NCBI GenBank assembly: GCA_947034885.2
Contig: OX344755.2
Coordinates: 24,435,052-24,499,051, forward strand
Reading direction: 5' to 3'
Origin: Thuidium tamariscinum
Taxonomy: Eukaryota > Streptophyta > Bryopsida > Hypnales > Thuidiaceae
DNA length: 64,000 nt
This document shows, in pieces, positions 46,186 through 58,041 of the stretch. The translations under genes and the position numbers were made by a program. The stretch's first letter is position 1. Every line of letters starts with the position of its first letter. The notes beneath the pieces are model-generated. The model did not search any database and had not been told where the DNA came from. It was given only the letters and a program-made list of their open reading frames with translations.

Positions 46186-49100
46186 ATGTCGCCTCCCAAG
46201 AAATCGTACTCGTCAACAAGCACAGCAAAGTCGAAGCATAGCGTGAGGGTCGCCCAAACTACTGCAGATGCAGCTCTTGAAGCTGTGTATGATAAGTCTG
46301 GAGACTCTGGAGACTCTTTCGATTATTCAAGATCTGTCAGTAAATCAACAGGAGAGTCGGTTCCTGCAGGGGCTGTGACTGCCTACCTCCAGCGTATGCA
46401 GAGGGGAGGCCTCATCCAATCTTTTGGGTGTATGATAACGGTTGAAGATGCAGGATTCCGTGTTATAGCTTACAGTGAAAATGCGCCCGAGACGCTAGAC
46501 CTGATGCCTCAGGCCGTCCCAAATATGGGGGAGTTGGACGTTCTAAGTATTGGGACGGATGTAAGAACTCTCTTTACGCCTTTAAGTGCTTCCGCTTTTG
46601 AGAAGGCAGCTGCAACAAATGATATAAGTCTTCTCAACCCAATCACTGTTCACTGTAGAAACACTGGGAAGCCATTATATGCCATTGCCCATCGCATTGA
46701 CGTAGGGATAGTGATTGACTTTGAGGCGGTGAAAATGAACGATGTTATGGTCTCAGCTGCCGGGGCACTACAATCTCATAAACTTGCGGCCAAGGCAATC
46801 TCACGGCTTCAAGGTTTACCTGGAGGCGACATAGGGATGCTCTGTGACACTGTGGTTGAGGAGGTTCGGAAACTCACGGGGTATGACAGGGTAATGGCTT
46901 ATAAGTTTCATGAGGATGAGCATGGCGAGGTGGTGGCGGAAATGCGTCGCAATGATCTTGATCCCTATTTTGGCCTACATTACCCGGCCACAGACATTCC
47001 TCAGGCGTCCCGGTTTCTGTTCATGAAGAATCGAGTGCGGGTGATTGCTGATTGTAGTGCTCTTCCAGTGAGAATCATCCAAGATCCGAACTTGAGGCAG
47101 CCAATCAGCTTGGCAGGTTCGACTTTACGCGCTCCACATGGATGCCATGCCCAATACATGATTAACATGGGGTCCATTGCGTCGCTAGTCATGGCCGTGA
47201 TCATCAACGATAACGAGGAAGATTCCTTGGGGGCAATTCAAAGAGGTAGAAAGCTCTGGGGTCTTGTAGTGTGCCATCACACATCTCCGCGCACTGTTCC
47301 ATTTCCTCTTCGGGCTGCGTGCGAGTTTTTGATGCAGGTGTTTGGCCTGCAGCTCAACATGGAGGTTGAGTTGGCTTCTCAGCTAAGGGAAAAGCATATT
47401 CTCAGAACCCAGACGCTTCTCTGCGACATGCTCCTTCGAGATGCCCCCATTGGGATTGTATCTCAAACTCCCAATATCATGGATCTTGTGAGGTGTGACG
47501 GAGCTGCACTTTATTATGGGAAGCGATTCTGGCTTCTTGGCACGACCCCGACCGAGAGTCAGATCAAAGACATTGCAGAATGGTTGCTAGAGCATCACAA
47601 AGACTCAACGGGTCTCAGTACGGACAGTTTGGCGGACGCCAATTACCCGGGCGCACACCTGCTTGGCGATTCTGTTTGTGGTATGGCAGCTGCAAAAATC
47701 ACCGTGAGAGACTTCCTTTTCTGGTTTAGGTCCCACACGGCAAAAGAGATGAAGTGGGGTGGTGCCAAACACGATCCAGATGAAAAGGATGATGGTCGAA
47801 GAATGCATCCCAGAAGCTCTTTCAAAGCTTTTTTGGAGGTCGTGAAACGACGGAGCCTACCCTGGGAAGATGTGGAAATGGATGCTATACATTCTCTTCA
47901 ACTCATTCTTCGTGGCTCCTTCCAGGATATCGACGACAGTGATACGAAGACCATGGTCCATGCTCGTTTGAATGATCTGAAGCTTCATGGCATGGACGAG
48001 CTCAGCGTCGTGGCGAACGAAATGGTACGCTTGATAGAAACTGCGACTGCCCCGATCTTGGCAGTTGATTCGAATGGGATGGTCAATGGCTGGAATGCCA
48101 AAATTGCGCAGGTCACAGGGCTTCCAGTCAGTGAGGCTATGGGTCGTTCATTGGTGAAAGATCTCGTTTTGGGCGAGTCAGTCGGGGTCGTTGAGAAACT
48201 ACTTTATTTGGCAGCACAAGGTAATCAATTGTCTTTCCAGTCTGGTTCTCTGCCCAAGCATATGAATCTTTCTCATTCGTGGATAGCATAATCATGTAGA
48301 ACTTGCCAAGTGTGTGGTCCTGCTAGAACCTCTGCGTCCTTACTCGTCTCGACAACTTTTGCGTTGTGGTAATTAAAGGTTTTTTGATATGCAGAGCGTT
48401 TCCTGATTGTGAAATTTCATGCCTTTTCTCTCGAGACAGCCTCAAAGCTGTTTCTCACCTTGTCATATTCTAGTACTTTTGCAGCAGTTCTATTAGTTTG
48501 ATTCGAAAGAGTGAAGGCCGCAGTACATATCCATTGATTGAAGTCTTGATTTTTCATTCCTGCTATTTATTTACGCATGCAGGCGAGGAAGAGCGGAACG
48601 TGGAAATCAAGCTGAAGACCTTTGGCACACAGACCGAAAAAGGAGCCGTGATTTTGATCGTCAACGCCTGCTCCAGTCGAGACGTGTCGGATAGTGTGGT
48701 GGGTGTTTGCTTTGTAGGTCAAGATGTGACTGGGCAGAAAATGTTCATGGACAAGTTCACTCGTATCCAGGCTGATTACAAGACCATCGTTCAGAACCCC
48801 CACCCTCTCATACCTCCTATTTTTGGCGGTGACGAATTTGGGTACTGCTTCGAGTGGAATCCAGCAATGGAGGGTTTGACCGGTTGGAAAAGAGAAGAGG
48901 TGATTTTAGTCCCGACCCTGCCCCTTATAGGCGGCGTTTTTGATTGCATCTTCGAGGAACTGGAATTTCTTCCGTTGTCAATATGTTTCGTTCGTCAGTA
49001 ATATCAATGGTGATTATGTTTACGCAGCTTCTCACTTACGTTTAGAGCCGAGATCTAATCCTTGATCTCTTTAGTGAAGTAAGAAAGATAGGGTTGAGTT

Positions 49101-50896
49101 CAATGACGGCGGACTTCATTGGACAGCTATCTGTGGCTGGAGCTGACTTGAATTCTCCTGTTTCTGTTTAGGTGGTTGGAAAACTCTTGGTTGGAGAGAT
49201 ATTTGGCTTGCAAATGATGTGTTGCCGGATGCAAAGTCAAGATGCCATGACGAAGTTCATGATCGCGTTGAACACGGCCATGGACGGCCAGAACACAGAC
49301 AAGTTTTCCTTCTCCTTTTGCGATCGAGATGGAAAGTATGTTGAAGCTCTGCTCTCGACCAACAAGCGCACTAATGCCTATGGAGTCATAACTGGCGTCT
49401 TTTGCTTCTTACAAATTGCAAGTTCGGAGCTACAACAGGTAATAAAAACAAAGGAAAATTCCATGGCACGTGGATGATTTGTACAATTATTCTTATGATA
49501 GACCGGATGAAATTTTTTCTGCTATCTGAAATTCGTGCTTGATTCGCGTTAAGCGATCTGCACACGTGTATTGCCGCATCTGAGGCAGTTAGTTTGAGTC
49601 TGAGTCCTCACCGTCCCGGACAACACTGTGGTTACTGCCACTGCATAATCAATTGGCACTCTAACTTGCCCTTTCCTCTCGGACGGACTCCAGGCCCTCA
49701 AAGTTCAACGAGCTACAGAGAAGGTCGCAATCGCCAAGCTTAAGGAGCTTGCATACATTCGCCAGGAGATAAAGAATCCTCTGTGTGGCATAACGTTTAC
49801 ACGGCAACTATTGGAAGATACTGACCTCTCAGAGGATCAGAAGCAGTTTCTGGTCACAAGTGCCGTTTGTGAACAGCAGTTGCACAAAGTTTTGAACGAC
49901 ATGGACCTGGAGAGTATCGAAGATGGGTAATAATTCGTTCTTTCATATTTACAAATCTCAAGCCCCCATGGCATTTCCCTCCTTGTTCCATTCTATTTTT
50001 CGAACCATATACTGTCACGTCTCTTCTAGTAAGTTCCATCTGTTTCAATCACTTCTTGAAGTGCGCAAGATGCCTAGGGCCCGTTCCACATGAAGACTGG
50101 GTACATTGACATTGATATTTTTGCAGTCATATTTTGATTTTGGACCAAGATTTATTCAAACTTGTTTTTCTTCAATGCGTACATGCAGGTACCTCGAGTT
50201 AGAGGCTGCGGAGTTCGAGATGGGCACAGTGATGGACGCTGTTATTAGCCAGGGGATGTCCACATCCCGTGAGAAAGGGCTTCAAATTATTCGAGAAACG
50301 CCTCGGGAAATCAGCACCATGCGTTTGTTCGGAGACCAGATCCGACTTCAGCAAGTGCTGTCTGATTTCCTATTGAACGCCGTGCGTTTCACGCCTTCCT
50401 CGGAAGGCTGGGTCAAAATCAAGGTGGTCCCCACGAGGAAACGAGTCGGTGGGAATTTGCATGTCATGAACTTGGAGTTCAGGTTGGCTATTAATTACAC
50501 TCATTCTCCTTCGTTCTGTCTGTGTGGCTCCTTGAACGCTTTCTGTCTCGTGTTGTCCAAATTGTCCGACTGGTTCAGTGTACACTAATCATTCGATGCC
50601 ACTTGATCTTTGTCTGATATTGATGTGCACGTGTTCATCTTTTTTATCTTTGGGGGGAGGGGGGGAGATGCAGAGTAACTCATCCCGGAGCTGGGCTTCC
50701 TGACGAGCTAGTACTGGAGATGTACGACCGAGGCAAAGGCATGACTCAAGAGGGACTGGGTTTGAACATGTGCCGGAAGCTGGTCAGGCTGATGAATGGA
50801 GATGTTCAGTACTTCCGGGAAAACATGCAGTGTTATTTCGTTGTTTGCGTGGAGCTTCCTATGGCTCAGCGAGACGATGCTGGCAGTCAGATGTAG
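46186..50896 (+). CDS. PHY: Phytochrome (moss-type), complete
   Basis: Red/far-red photoreceptor binding a linear tetrapyrrole. There are six coding exons: 46186-48220, 48583-48899, 49172-49438, 49694-49926, 50189-50482, 50674-50896; total 3369 nt, 1122 residues, all phases consistent. Order: Ser-rich N-terminus ([20 protein letters not shown]), PAS (about 60-205), GAF with the bilin-attachment Cys 320 in [11 protein letters not shown] and the [13 protein letters not shown] motif, PHY domain (about 400-590), two PAS repeats (from about 615), and a histidine-kinase-related domain. In the last, the position of the catalytic His is Gln 897 ([10 protein letters not shown]), as is usual for plant phytochromes, while N-box-like LLNAVRFTP and G-box-like EGLGLNMC remain. 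The large first exon covering the whole photosensory module is typical. Start chosen because it matches the moss PHY N-terminus. No break seen; which moss paralogue it is cannot be settled here. Confidence 0.96.
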
Positions 50897-51588
50897 TGTC
50901 TCTTATGAATTTACTGTACGTGGTTTTCCGAAACTTCCTACCAGCTCCGCATCGTTACAAGGCCGGGCGACCAGAGTCGGAGCAGTCTGTTTTTCTCTCT
51001 TTTTTACAGCTATCCAGTGAGTCCAGTTTTTCGTAGGTGCCTTAAAATGAGGCAGTCTGATCTTCAGGCTGGGAATCAAGGAGGATAGTTTTGGTATAGA
51101 AGTTGTGAATCATGTTTCGACAGGAATCGACCAAGTGGTCTGTCTCACTTGTACAGCAACGGTCTTTTTCTTCCCTCCCTGCTAATGAAATTTACATACC
51201 CCTTTTTCCTGTTTGTTTGCGAGGGGTTACAATTCTTGGTCTCTCCCCGTTGAACTCTTGAATGTTGCTACCCATCGTCTCTATGATGCAGGTTCTGTGT
51301 TCAGCTTTACTCATCGACCCTGTGTCCATTTTGTTCATGCTGCAATGTCTGTTATGAGCCCCAAATTAGAATCGTTTGTGTATTGATATTCATGGAGCAG
51401 TACGGGAAACCTGTCATTTTGTTCTCACTGGCTTCTCGATCTTGGTATTCCCACCTCTTGGTCTTTTCTGTATCTGAAGCCCAAGAGAGGGACCCCATCT
51501 TGTGCTAGAATATGATAGATGAATAAGGGAGAAAGATGATGCGGTTGAAATCAATTAAGGACCTGCCAGCTGCTTCGGTCAATAGCAC
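50897..51588 (+). other. Probable phytochrome 3' UTR and intergenic spacer
   Basis: Gene-like composition continues for several hundred bp after the stop with no coding exon recognised. No clear polyadenylation signal picked. Confidence 0.4.
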
Positions 51589-51749
51589 TTGAACCGCCAC
51601 GAGCATTCATTTCCAGGAACCGAAAACCAGGTATGTGAAGAACGAAGTAGCTCCCTGATGTGGCAATTATTTTTACTAAAGTACTGTTGTAGTATCAATA
51701 GGCCTCAAATATTGTCCAATGGGGTTTCTTATCTTCTGAGTTGGTCAAT

Positions 51750-53432
51750 GGCAGGAATATTGAGCTCCCTAGCATGCGTGAACAACGACATCAGTGAGCA
51801 TACGGGAACGTTCCACAACCCGGGGGAGCTGTGGGAGGTGATGAAGCGGAGTTTGAGACAACTCTCGGTGGATGACGATGCCGAGTCTGTTTCTGGGCCT
51901 GCCATCCTCCTAGCTCACGACTTTCCTTCCTTCGCCGAGCGAGTAAGTGGAATAAATTCGTTGCAGTTCCTATAATTTGGAGTTCGTTCGAGCGAGGTCG
52001 GCCAGTCTGGTTGACCTTAGTTCAATTACCAAGGATTCATCAATGGCTCTAAAATGACCAAGGTCTTCAATTGATCATGTTGTAAAATATATTTTCACTT
52101 GGTAAAATTTTATATCAATAGAGTCAATGAAAGACATGATTGTATGTTGTGATCTTAAATACGAACATGCATGATTGTGTTCCAATTTTGTTTTAGGGTT
52201 TTGTTGAATTCTCATGAATTAAAATGGCAGTTTCCTAATTTTCATAACGGGGTTCTTCCTCAGAAAAGTAGGACTGGTCTAGACTAAAGTTTGGAAGATT
52301 TTCAGAAACCTCTGCCAGGCCTCTGAAACCTGAATACTTAATTTATTAGAAATGAATGCTCTTTGGCTGATGACTATCATTTGATTTCGAGGTGCAGGAG
52401 GTCAATGTGCTGGTGTTCATCATAAAGACGGCAGCTGGAGCCAGGAAAGCACTGTTCGTTGTGACGATCATCAACAAACTGGTGCTCCAAGGAGCTGTCA
52501 TCCTGGGATCCTCCGACCCCTACATCCAACTCGTGAACCGGCACTTGGTTTTCCTGCTGCACGGCATCTGCTATCATGACGGAGTCGTGCTCCGGACTTT
52601 TCATGAGGGGTGTGGTATTGCCCTAGCCCTCTGCCGTTCTGTGCATCGCGACGTTCTGTCCATCAGGTCCCGGATCCTCAGTACTGGATAACAATAACGC
52701 AGTCCCATTGAAACTACATCGAAGAATCAGATAGCTTTCATTTGAATGTTGTTTCAGCCCCAGCCAGCTGGTTGAATCAACTTAGACCATTAATACATTT
52801 AGTAGAAATACCGTAGGTAATTTGTCCCTGTTAGGTCCTTGTGTTCACCCGTATCTCATAATTATTCTTTGGCAGGAAAATTTACTGGGGCTAAATTGCA
52901 TGATCATGATAAATGTACCTTGTGACAATTCCTTGAATCTGTCGTGACGAAACTGTTCAATTGGACCACTTAGAGACCAAATCTGCAGATTTTTCTTTCG
53001 ATAGTTGAAAGAAAGCGCAGCATTGGGATGGTGTTTCCACCTCCTGCTGGGGTTGGTTGAAACATCGGTCCCCTCCATGTTGTGACTCTTTTTATTGTCA
53101 CTCAGCTGATTCAATAGCCAGTTAGCACTATTTAAGCCGCAGCTGGCTGCATCTGAAGTAAACTAGTGATTGAACGAACTGATCTGATTACTTGTGGCGT
53201 TGATTTGGTTTGTGGGAACAGTGCATCAAATCTTGGATGATGAGAGGCGTCTACTCTCCTCTTCTCTGGCAACAAGTTGTGGAGCTGGAGTCGACATGTG
53301 CTCGACTGGCTCAACCCATGTCCCGACGCCGTCCTGGCTCTGTTACAGCTCTGGCCGAAAATTCTCCTGACGTTCTGGATTTGCTGTGGGTTGGTATCAG
53401 ACGGGCAGGCCGGCAGGTTGCAAACGAATGAA
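51750..53432 (+). CDS. Exon blocks of an unrecognised gene
   Basis: Block A (about 51,756-51,943): a CAATGGCAG acceptor, then ILSSLACVNNDISEHTG, LWEVMKRSLRQLSVDDDAES, ILLAHDFPSFAER and a GTAAGT donor. Block B (about 52,400-52,691): a GGTGCAG acceptor, then EVNVLVFIIKTAAGARKALF, VILGSSDPYIQLVNRHLVFL, FHEGCGIALALCRSVHRDVL, open to a TAA. Block C (about 53,219-53,432): a GGGAACAG acceptor, then CIKSWMMRGVYSPLLWQQVV and DVLDLLWVGIRRAGR. Amino-acid use is protein-like and helical, and A joins B in phase. I do not recognise the family, block C joins only if B is spliced before its stop, and it could be a decaying gene. Upstream exons were not found. Confidence 0.4.
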
Positions 53433-53689
53433 GCTCCACTGGGATTTCAACTCACACCAATTGCCTTCTGGGATATTGGCCCAGCTAATATTTGGTGTTC
53501 TGTCTTCTGCTGTATCACCTAGTAGAGTGGCTCTTGTAACACGTAGAACCTTTCCTCTTCCATGGCTTAAATGTGTATACTTGCGCCAATTGCATTTCCG
53601 ATTAATTACTGACGGAGTACCAGTATATCATTATGCTTGTAAAAGATTAGTGGACTGAATAATTTCCGCTAGCTTCCGGTGGGTTTGAA

Positions 53690-53925
53690 CATCGCCTGCG
53701 GTGCCAGTTTCAGCAAAAGGGCTTCTGCGCGGACGGCGCGGACTTGCGGGAGAGGAATGGATAGCCGAGGATGTGCGTCAGAAACTCGGGACTGATGCTG
53801 TTTCACAGGAGCCGGCCACCCAGTCTGTGTGTGATGGTCCGGTTCTTGAGCAGGGCGCCGGCCCCGATGGACAGCATGGTCTGAACGTAAGGTTAAGGCA
53901 CCAGGAACCGATCATTTAAGCAATT
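53690..53925. other. GC-rich block, coding strand unclear
   Basis: The plus-strand frame 53,701-53,919 (72 codons) is open. In minus sense, the frame beginning TMLSIGAGALLKNRTITHRL runs through one TGA and on into SISPEFLTHILGYPFLSRKS. Either could be a remnant; neither is recognised. Confidence 0.25.
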
Positions 53926-54028
53926 TTGGAGTAGATGGTGAGGAGTGGAATTTTTTCCCATGTAGGAAGGTAGGAAATATGGGACAGAATTTTTCAGAAA
54001 TTTACTCTCAAAATTGAAAAAACTGTGA

Positions 54029-54316
54029 CATTAGGGGAGATTTGAGCCTTTGGAAGTTTGAGTTCTTGAATGCTGGGAACACTTTGGGAACATTGCCACA
54101 TCAGCAATCTGATGTGGTTGGGAGAGTGTCTTGATAGATAAAATTAATTAATTAATTATTTTAATTAATTATTATATAGTTTTAAATATTTTTTGGATTA
54201 TTAATACATTCTGAAATTCTTGAAGATTTTTTTTTTTTTTTAATTCGAAAATTTAGACTAGCAGTGGTTAGTTTGCAATATTGGGAATAGTTTCAAGAAA
54301 CAGTCTCTTAAGGTAG
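54029..54316. mobile_element. MITE, family B, copy 5 (right end decayed)
   Basis: Left end CATTAGGGGAGATTTGAGCC and interior GTTGGGAGAGTGTCTTGATA with TTGGGAATAG match the family. The right terminal repeat is no longer clear. It contains an ATTA simple repeat. Confidence 0.55.
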
Positions 54317-54928
54317 GAGGTCCATAAAGTGACAGTCTAAGCGCTGAAGCTGAATTTTGGGGAGGGAAGACATCTTGAAATATTTCTCAATAAATTTTCT
54401 TTGAAAAACAAGAGGAAATGACATCCAACTCAAGTTGTTTCATATTTTTTGGAGCTTTGTGGAATTAGTTATGAAATTTTGAAGTTGAAATGCCTAGGGC
54501 TCTGAAAGCAACTACCTCCTAGAATGTACACAATTGGGACATTTTGAAAAATTGCAGAAAGCAAAATGTACCTTGGAGTCATGTTTGGTTCAAAATGCCT
54601 TGTTGGAGTTCAAGCCTCCTACCCTAGAGGCCTAAAACTCTCAAGATGATTTTGGAAGCCAAAAAGTGCATTGCATTCATTTCTAATTTCTAGAGTCTTT
54701 CAAGTCTTCCAATTCTAATCAAGCTATGAAGACTTTCCTTCTCAATTTTTCTAACTTAGGCATGTATTCTATAGGGTTTTTTTTTTGGCGATTTATCACC
54801 AGCTTCCCGCTCTGGCTCACCAGTGTTTGTGGCTCCCTCCCAATATTGGCCTCTGGTGGGAGGCCACAGAGGGCTTTACTGTAGATGAACAGTACCAAAA
54901 AAACAACCCTGACCACGGGCTGAATCTA
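54317..54928. other. Dispersed-repeat DNA
   Basis: About 54,310-54,560 shares words with 13,770-14,240 and 39,380-39,620, partly in inverse orientation. No gene seen. Confidence 0.4.
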
Positions 54929-55204
54929 CTCTACAATTTTTTTAAATGAATATTTAATGTGACTTTTTCTCCAAGATCTAGTATATTTGAGGCTCATTTT
55001 CAAGAGCCTTCAATACTAGAAAATCAAGATTTGCAATGCACGTCCTTGCACAAATTCTTGAATAGAAAAATCATGATCATTCATTTTCAAAATTGGATTT
55101 CTGATGCTAAAACTAGACTTCAATAAAAAATGTAAAAAATAAATGAATCTACTAAAAATAGTAATTTGATAAGGTTTTAATTAACTTCAAAGTTTTGCTG
55201 ACAC
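54929..55204 (+). repeat. Dispersed repeat, family F, copy 2
   Basis: Direct-repeat partner of 21,569-21,845 over its whole length, with scattered substitutions. Confidence 0.75.
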
Positions 55205-57580
55205 CTAAGAATCATTTAGGGGCATTTAGGAATTAATGGTGTTAGCTTCTTTGGACCTCTATCTAGTTGTTCTTTTTTTTTTCTTTCTAGTAGAAGACTT
55301 AGTTTTTTATTTTTCTAATTAAGAAAGAATCAAATTTTTTTGGAGGCACAATTTTATTTAATAATTTATTGAAAATTTAAAACATTACAAACTACTAACA
55401 ATTTACAATTTCTATTTGATAATAAAGATTCTTTGGTGGTATATTAATGAAAGTTTTAGAATTATGTAAATTATAGATTTATAAACTATACATTTACGAT
55501 TTACATTTTAACAAAGTACAACTTTGAATAATTAAAATTTGTACAATGTATTTATAGCTTTGAAGAATTTGTATAGTATGTTCTAATGGTGAGAATGATG
55601 TAGTAAGCCATATAGGCCTTCTTGAAAACTAAGAACTTGAATTCAAAATCAATGTTGGCTATTATTCCTAACTCCTCACAAAATATAGACTTTTGTTTCT
55701 TTTATCTCACTAATTATCATGTAATGAATGAAAGTTTTACTTCTATATGCAAATCTATCTTATTTAGGATTCTTTCCTTTCAAATAAAAATATTATTATA
55801 AATAATGGCTTGATAAATACAAAAAAATTGAAAATTAAATCTTCTTAGTTTTTCATAAAATGAAGCTTATTCTACATAGATCATGTTCCAAAGATGCTAA
55901 ATCAATTCTCCAAAAACTAATGAGAAATATGAAGCTAATTTGACAAGCTTAAAATGGCAACAAGTAACAAAAACAATCTTCAAATGCCTTTACAAGTTGA
56001 GATTCTTATTGAAAGCACATTTTAGTTCAAAAATTACCTTTCTTAGTTTGAAAAATAATCATTTCAATACAACTTCAATAAATTAATTAATCAATGTAAT
56101 TATCAAGCAACAGTTAATAGCTTACATTACAAACTCAAAGCAAAAAGAATCTTGAGACAACTAATCATATAATTATATTCAATTACAATTGATTTTAGGA
56201 GTTTTATATTTCTAATAAGTAAACTTCTAATAAGTAAATTTTATTTATTTCCATAAGTCATAGTCATAGCTTGCAATTTATGTTTAAAAGTTATTATTAA
56301 ATTGTAGGTTGCATTTTGAAGCAGTCTAAAACACAATTTTGAAAGTTTGGACAATTCTAATTTGTCCTAATAGTATATGACACTAATTCACCAAACTTAC
56401 ACTATTTGAATTAAATGCAATTTGAGATATTCTAATATTGTATTGGTTTCTTGAAAACTTAAATTTTCTAGGTGACTACTCACCTCTAATTCCTACCTAC
56501 TATCTCCTTAATATTAGAATAAATGGATTTACTTGAATAGCCTTAGAAGTTTAGAAGAAGTTTCCATAAGTGCTAAGACTATTTTACTAGATTTACAACT
56601 TTAACTATGCAAGGATAAAATTTCTAAGGTCTAATGGATGATTTTCAAGATTATTGTAGAAATGAGGAAAGCACCTATCGGTCCATTAATTAGATCATTT
56701 CATCCAAGTACCTTGATGAAGAATGCACCTATTGATCTAGTAATTAGACCAAAGTTGGTTGAAGTACTTGACAATGTAATTTGCTTCAAGATTAACCTTT
56801 GAACACCAATGCATACGTTTTGCGTTCGCTAGATGTCAAAAGAATCAATTCCTAAATGTAATGAAGTAGTTTTCTATCAATTTTTTGGGGGGAAGTGAAG
56901 GTACAATCATAGTGGATTACGTGAGGCAAAGACTAGCCTCATTCAATGCTTTCTTATTTTTAAGTACACTAGATTGTAATAAGATAGTTGTATAATTCTT
57001 ACACATGGTATTGGATCCCATGGTGCCCTCTATAAAATTTCTTCAAGGCCAACATACACTACTAACTTGAATACTAGCTAAGAATCATTTTTTATTGTAC
57101 CCACTTGCATGGTGTACAATGACTTCGCAAAGTTAGTAGCTTGCATCTTCCCACAATGACCCGCCCACCATTTAAGGGTTAAACCAAAGTAAAAACAAGG
57201 TAATAATTACAAAAAAATTCTTCTTACACAAATGATTCATATGTGTATTCATATGTGTATTCATATGTGTATTCATATGTGTAGATGAGTATCCCTTAAA
57301 TAGTTACAATAGTATTTAAGGATTAAACCAAAGCAAAAACAAGGTATTCATTACAAAGATTTTCTTCTTACACAAATGATTCATATGTGTAGACAAGTGC
57401 CCTTGTATTGTTATTGAAGATTTGTTTTGCACAAAGTCAATCTACGTGATTTAGTACAAGTCTACAAGTGCTTGTATATAATTCAAGTGTCCAAGAAGTA
57501 CATGCTAAGATATGTTGGAACCCTTTCTTCAATTGCCAACAAGATTATAAAACTAGTTTCATAATAGGAAACTTGCTCAA
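55205..57580. other. AT-rich intergenic DNA
   Basis: No gene seen. Contains a 12-bp tandem repeat at 57,235-57,282 inside a longer imperfect duplication (about 57,172-57,400). Confidence 0.45.
57235..57282. repeat. Four exact copies of ATTCATATGTGT
   Basis: Units at 57235, 57247, 57259 and 57271. The surrounding block (TTAAACCAAAG...AACAAGGTA... CTTCTTACACAAATGATTC) is itself repeated once about 145 bp downstream with a single ATTCATATGTGT. Confidence 0.95.
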
Positions 57581-58041
57581 ATGTTTATCTCGATGCCTCA
57601 AAAACAGGGTTCAGATTCAGGTATAAGCATGATACGCTTCGTTGAATACTCGATACAAAGGTGCCGAGTTTTGGCAAATCAGAGTGTTGCTTATAGACAC
57701 GCAAGTGTCGCTCCGAACCCCACCGAGGCCAGCTTCATGTCCGAATGCTCTGCTGCCTTCCGAAATTCATAACACAATATTCACTTGTGCAAAAACAGAA
57801 CGTTCTGCTGCTTATACGAAATTCATAAGAAAGAATTACAGAAAAATCATTCTAAAACCCAAGCCCAGATGAGATTGGAGTGAAAGGTCAAATGTACACG
57901 AATGAAGCGGGGTAGATTTTTGACTCGTTTAGGATACACTCTGCAAATATTAAAAAACTACTCGAATACAGATGATCCAACTGTTCAGAAGATACGTACA
58001 CTTGAGATGTCGTTTCGATTCTAATATCTAGTGACCACCCT
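57581..58041 (-). other. Probable 3' UTR of eIF2 beta and flank
   Basis: Composition is gene-like from about 57,590. It lies downstream of the eIF2 beta stop. The plus-strand frames here have no domain and probably mirror UTR sequence. Confidence 0.4.

Noticed and set aside
46186-50896. Phytochrome as an active histidine kinase
   Set aside because: The catalytic His position is Gln 897, so classical His autophosphorylation is not supported; this is normal for plant phytochromes.
57235-57282. 12-bp repeats as a CRISPR-like array
   Set aside because: Units are directly adjacent with no spacers, in plant nuclear DNA; a simple tandem repeat.
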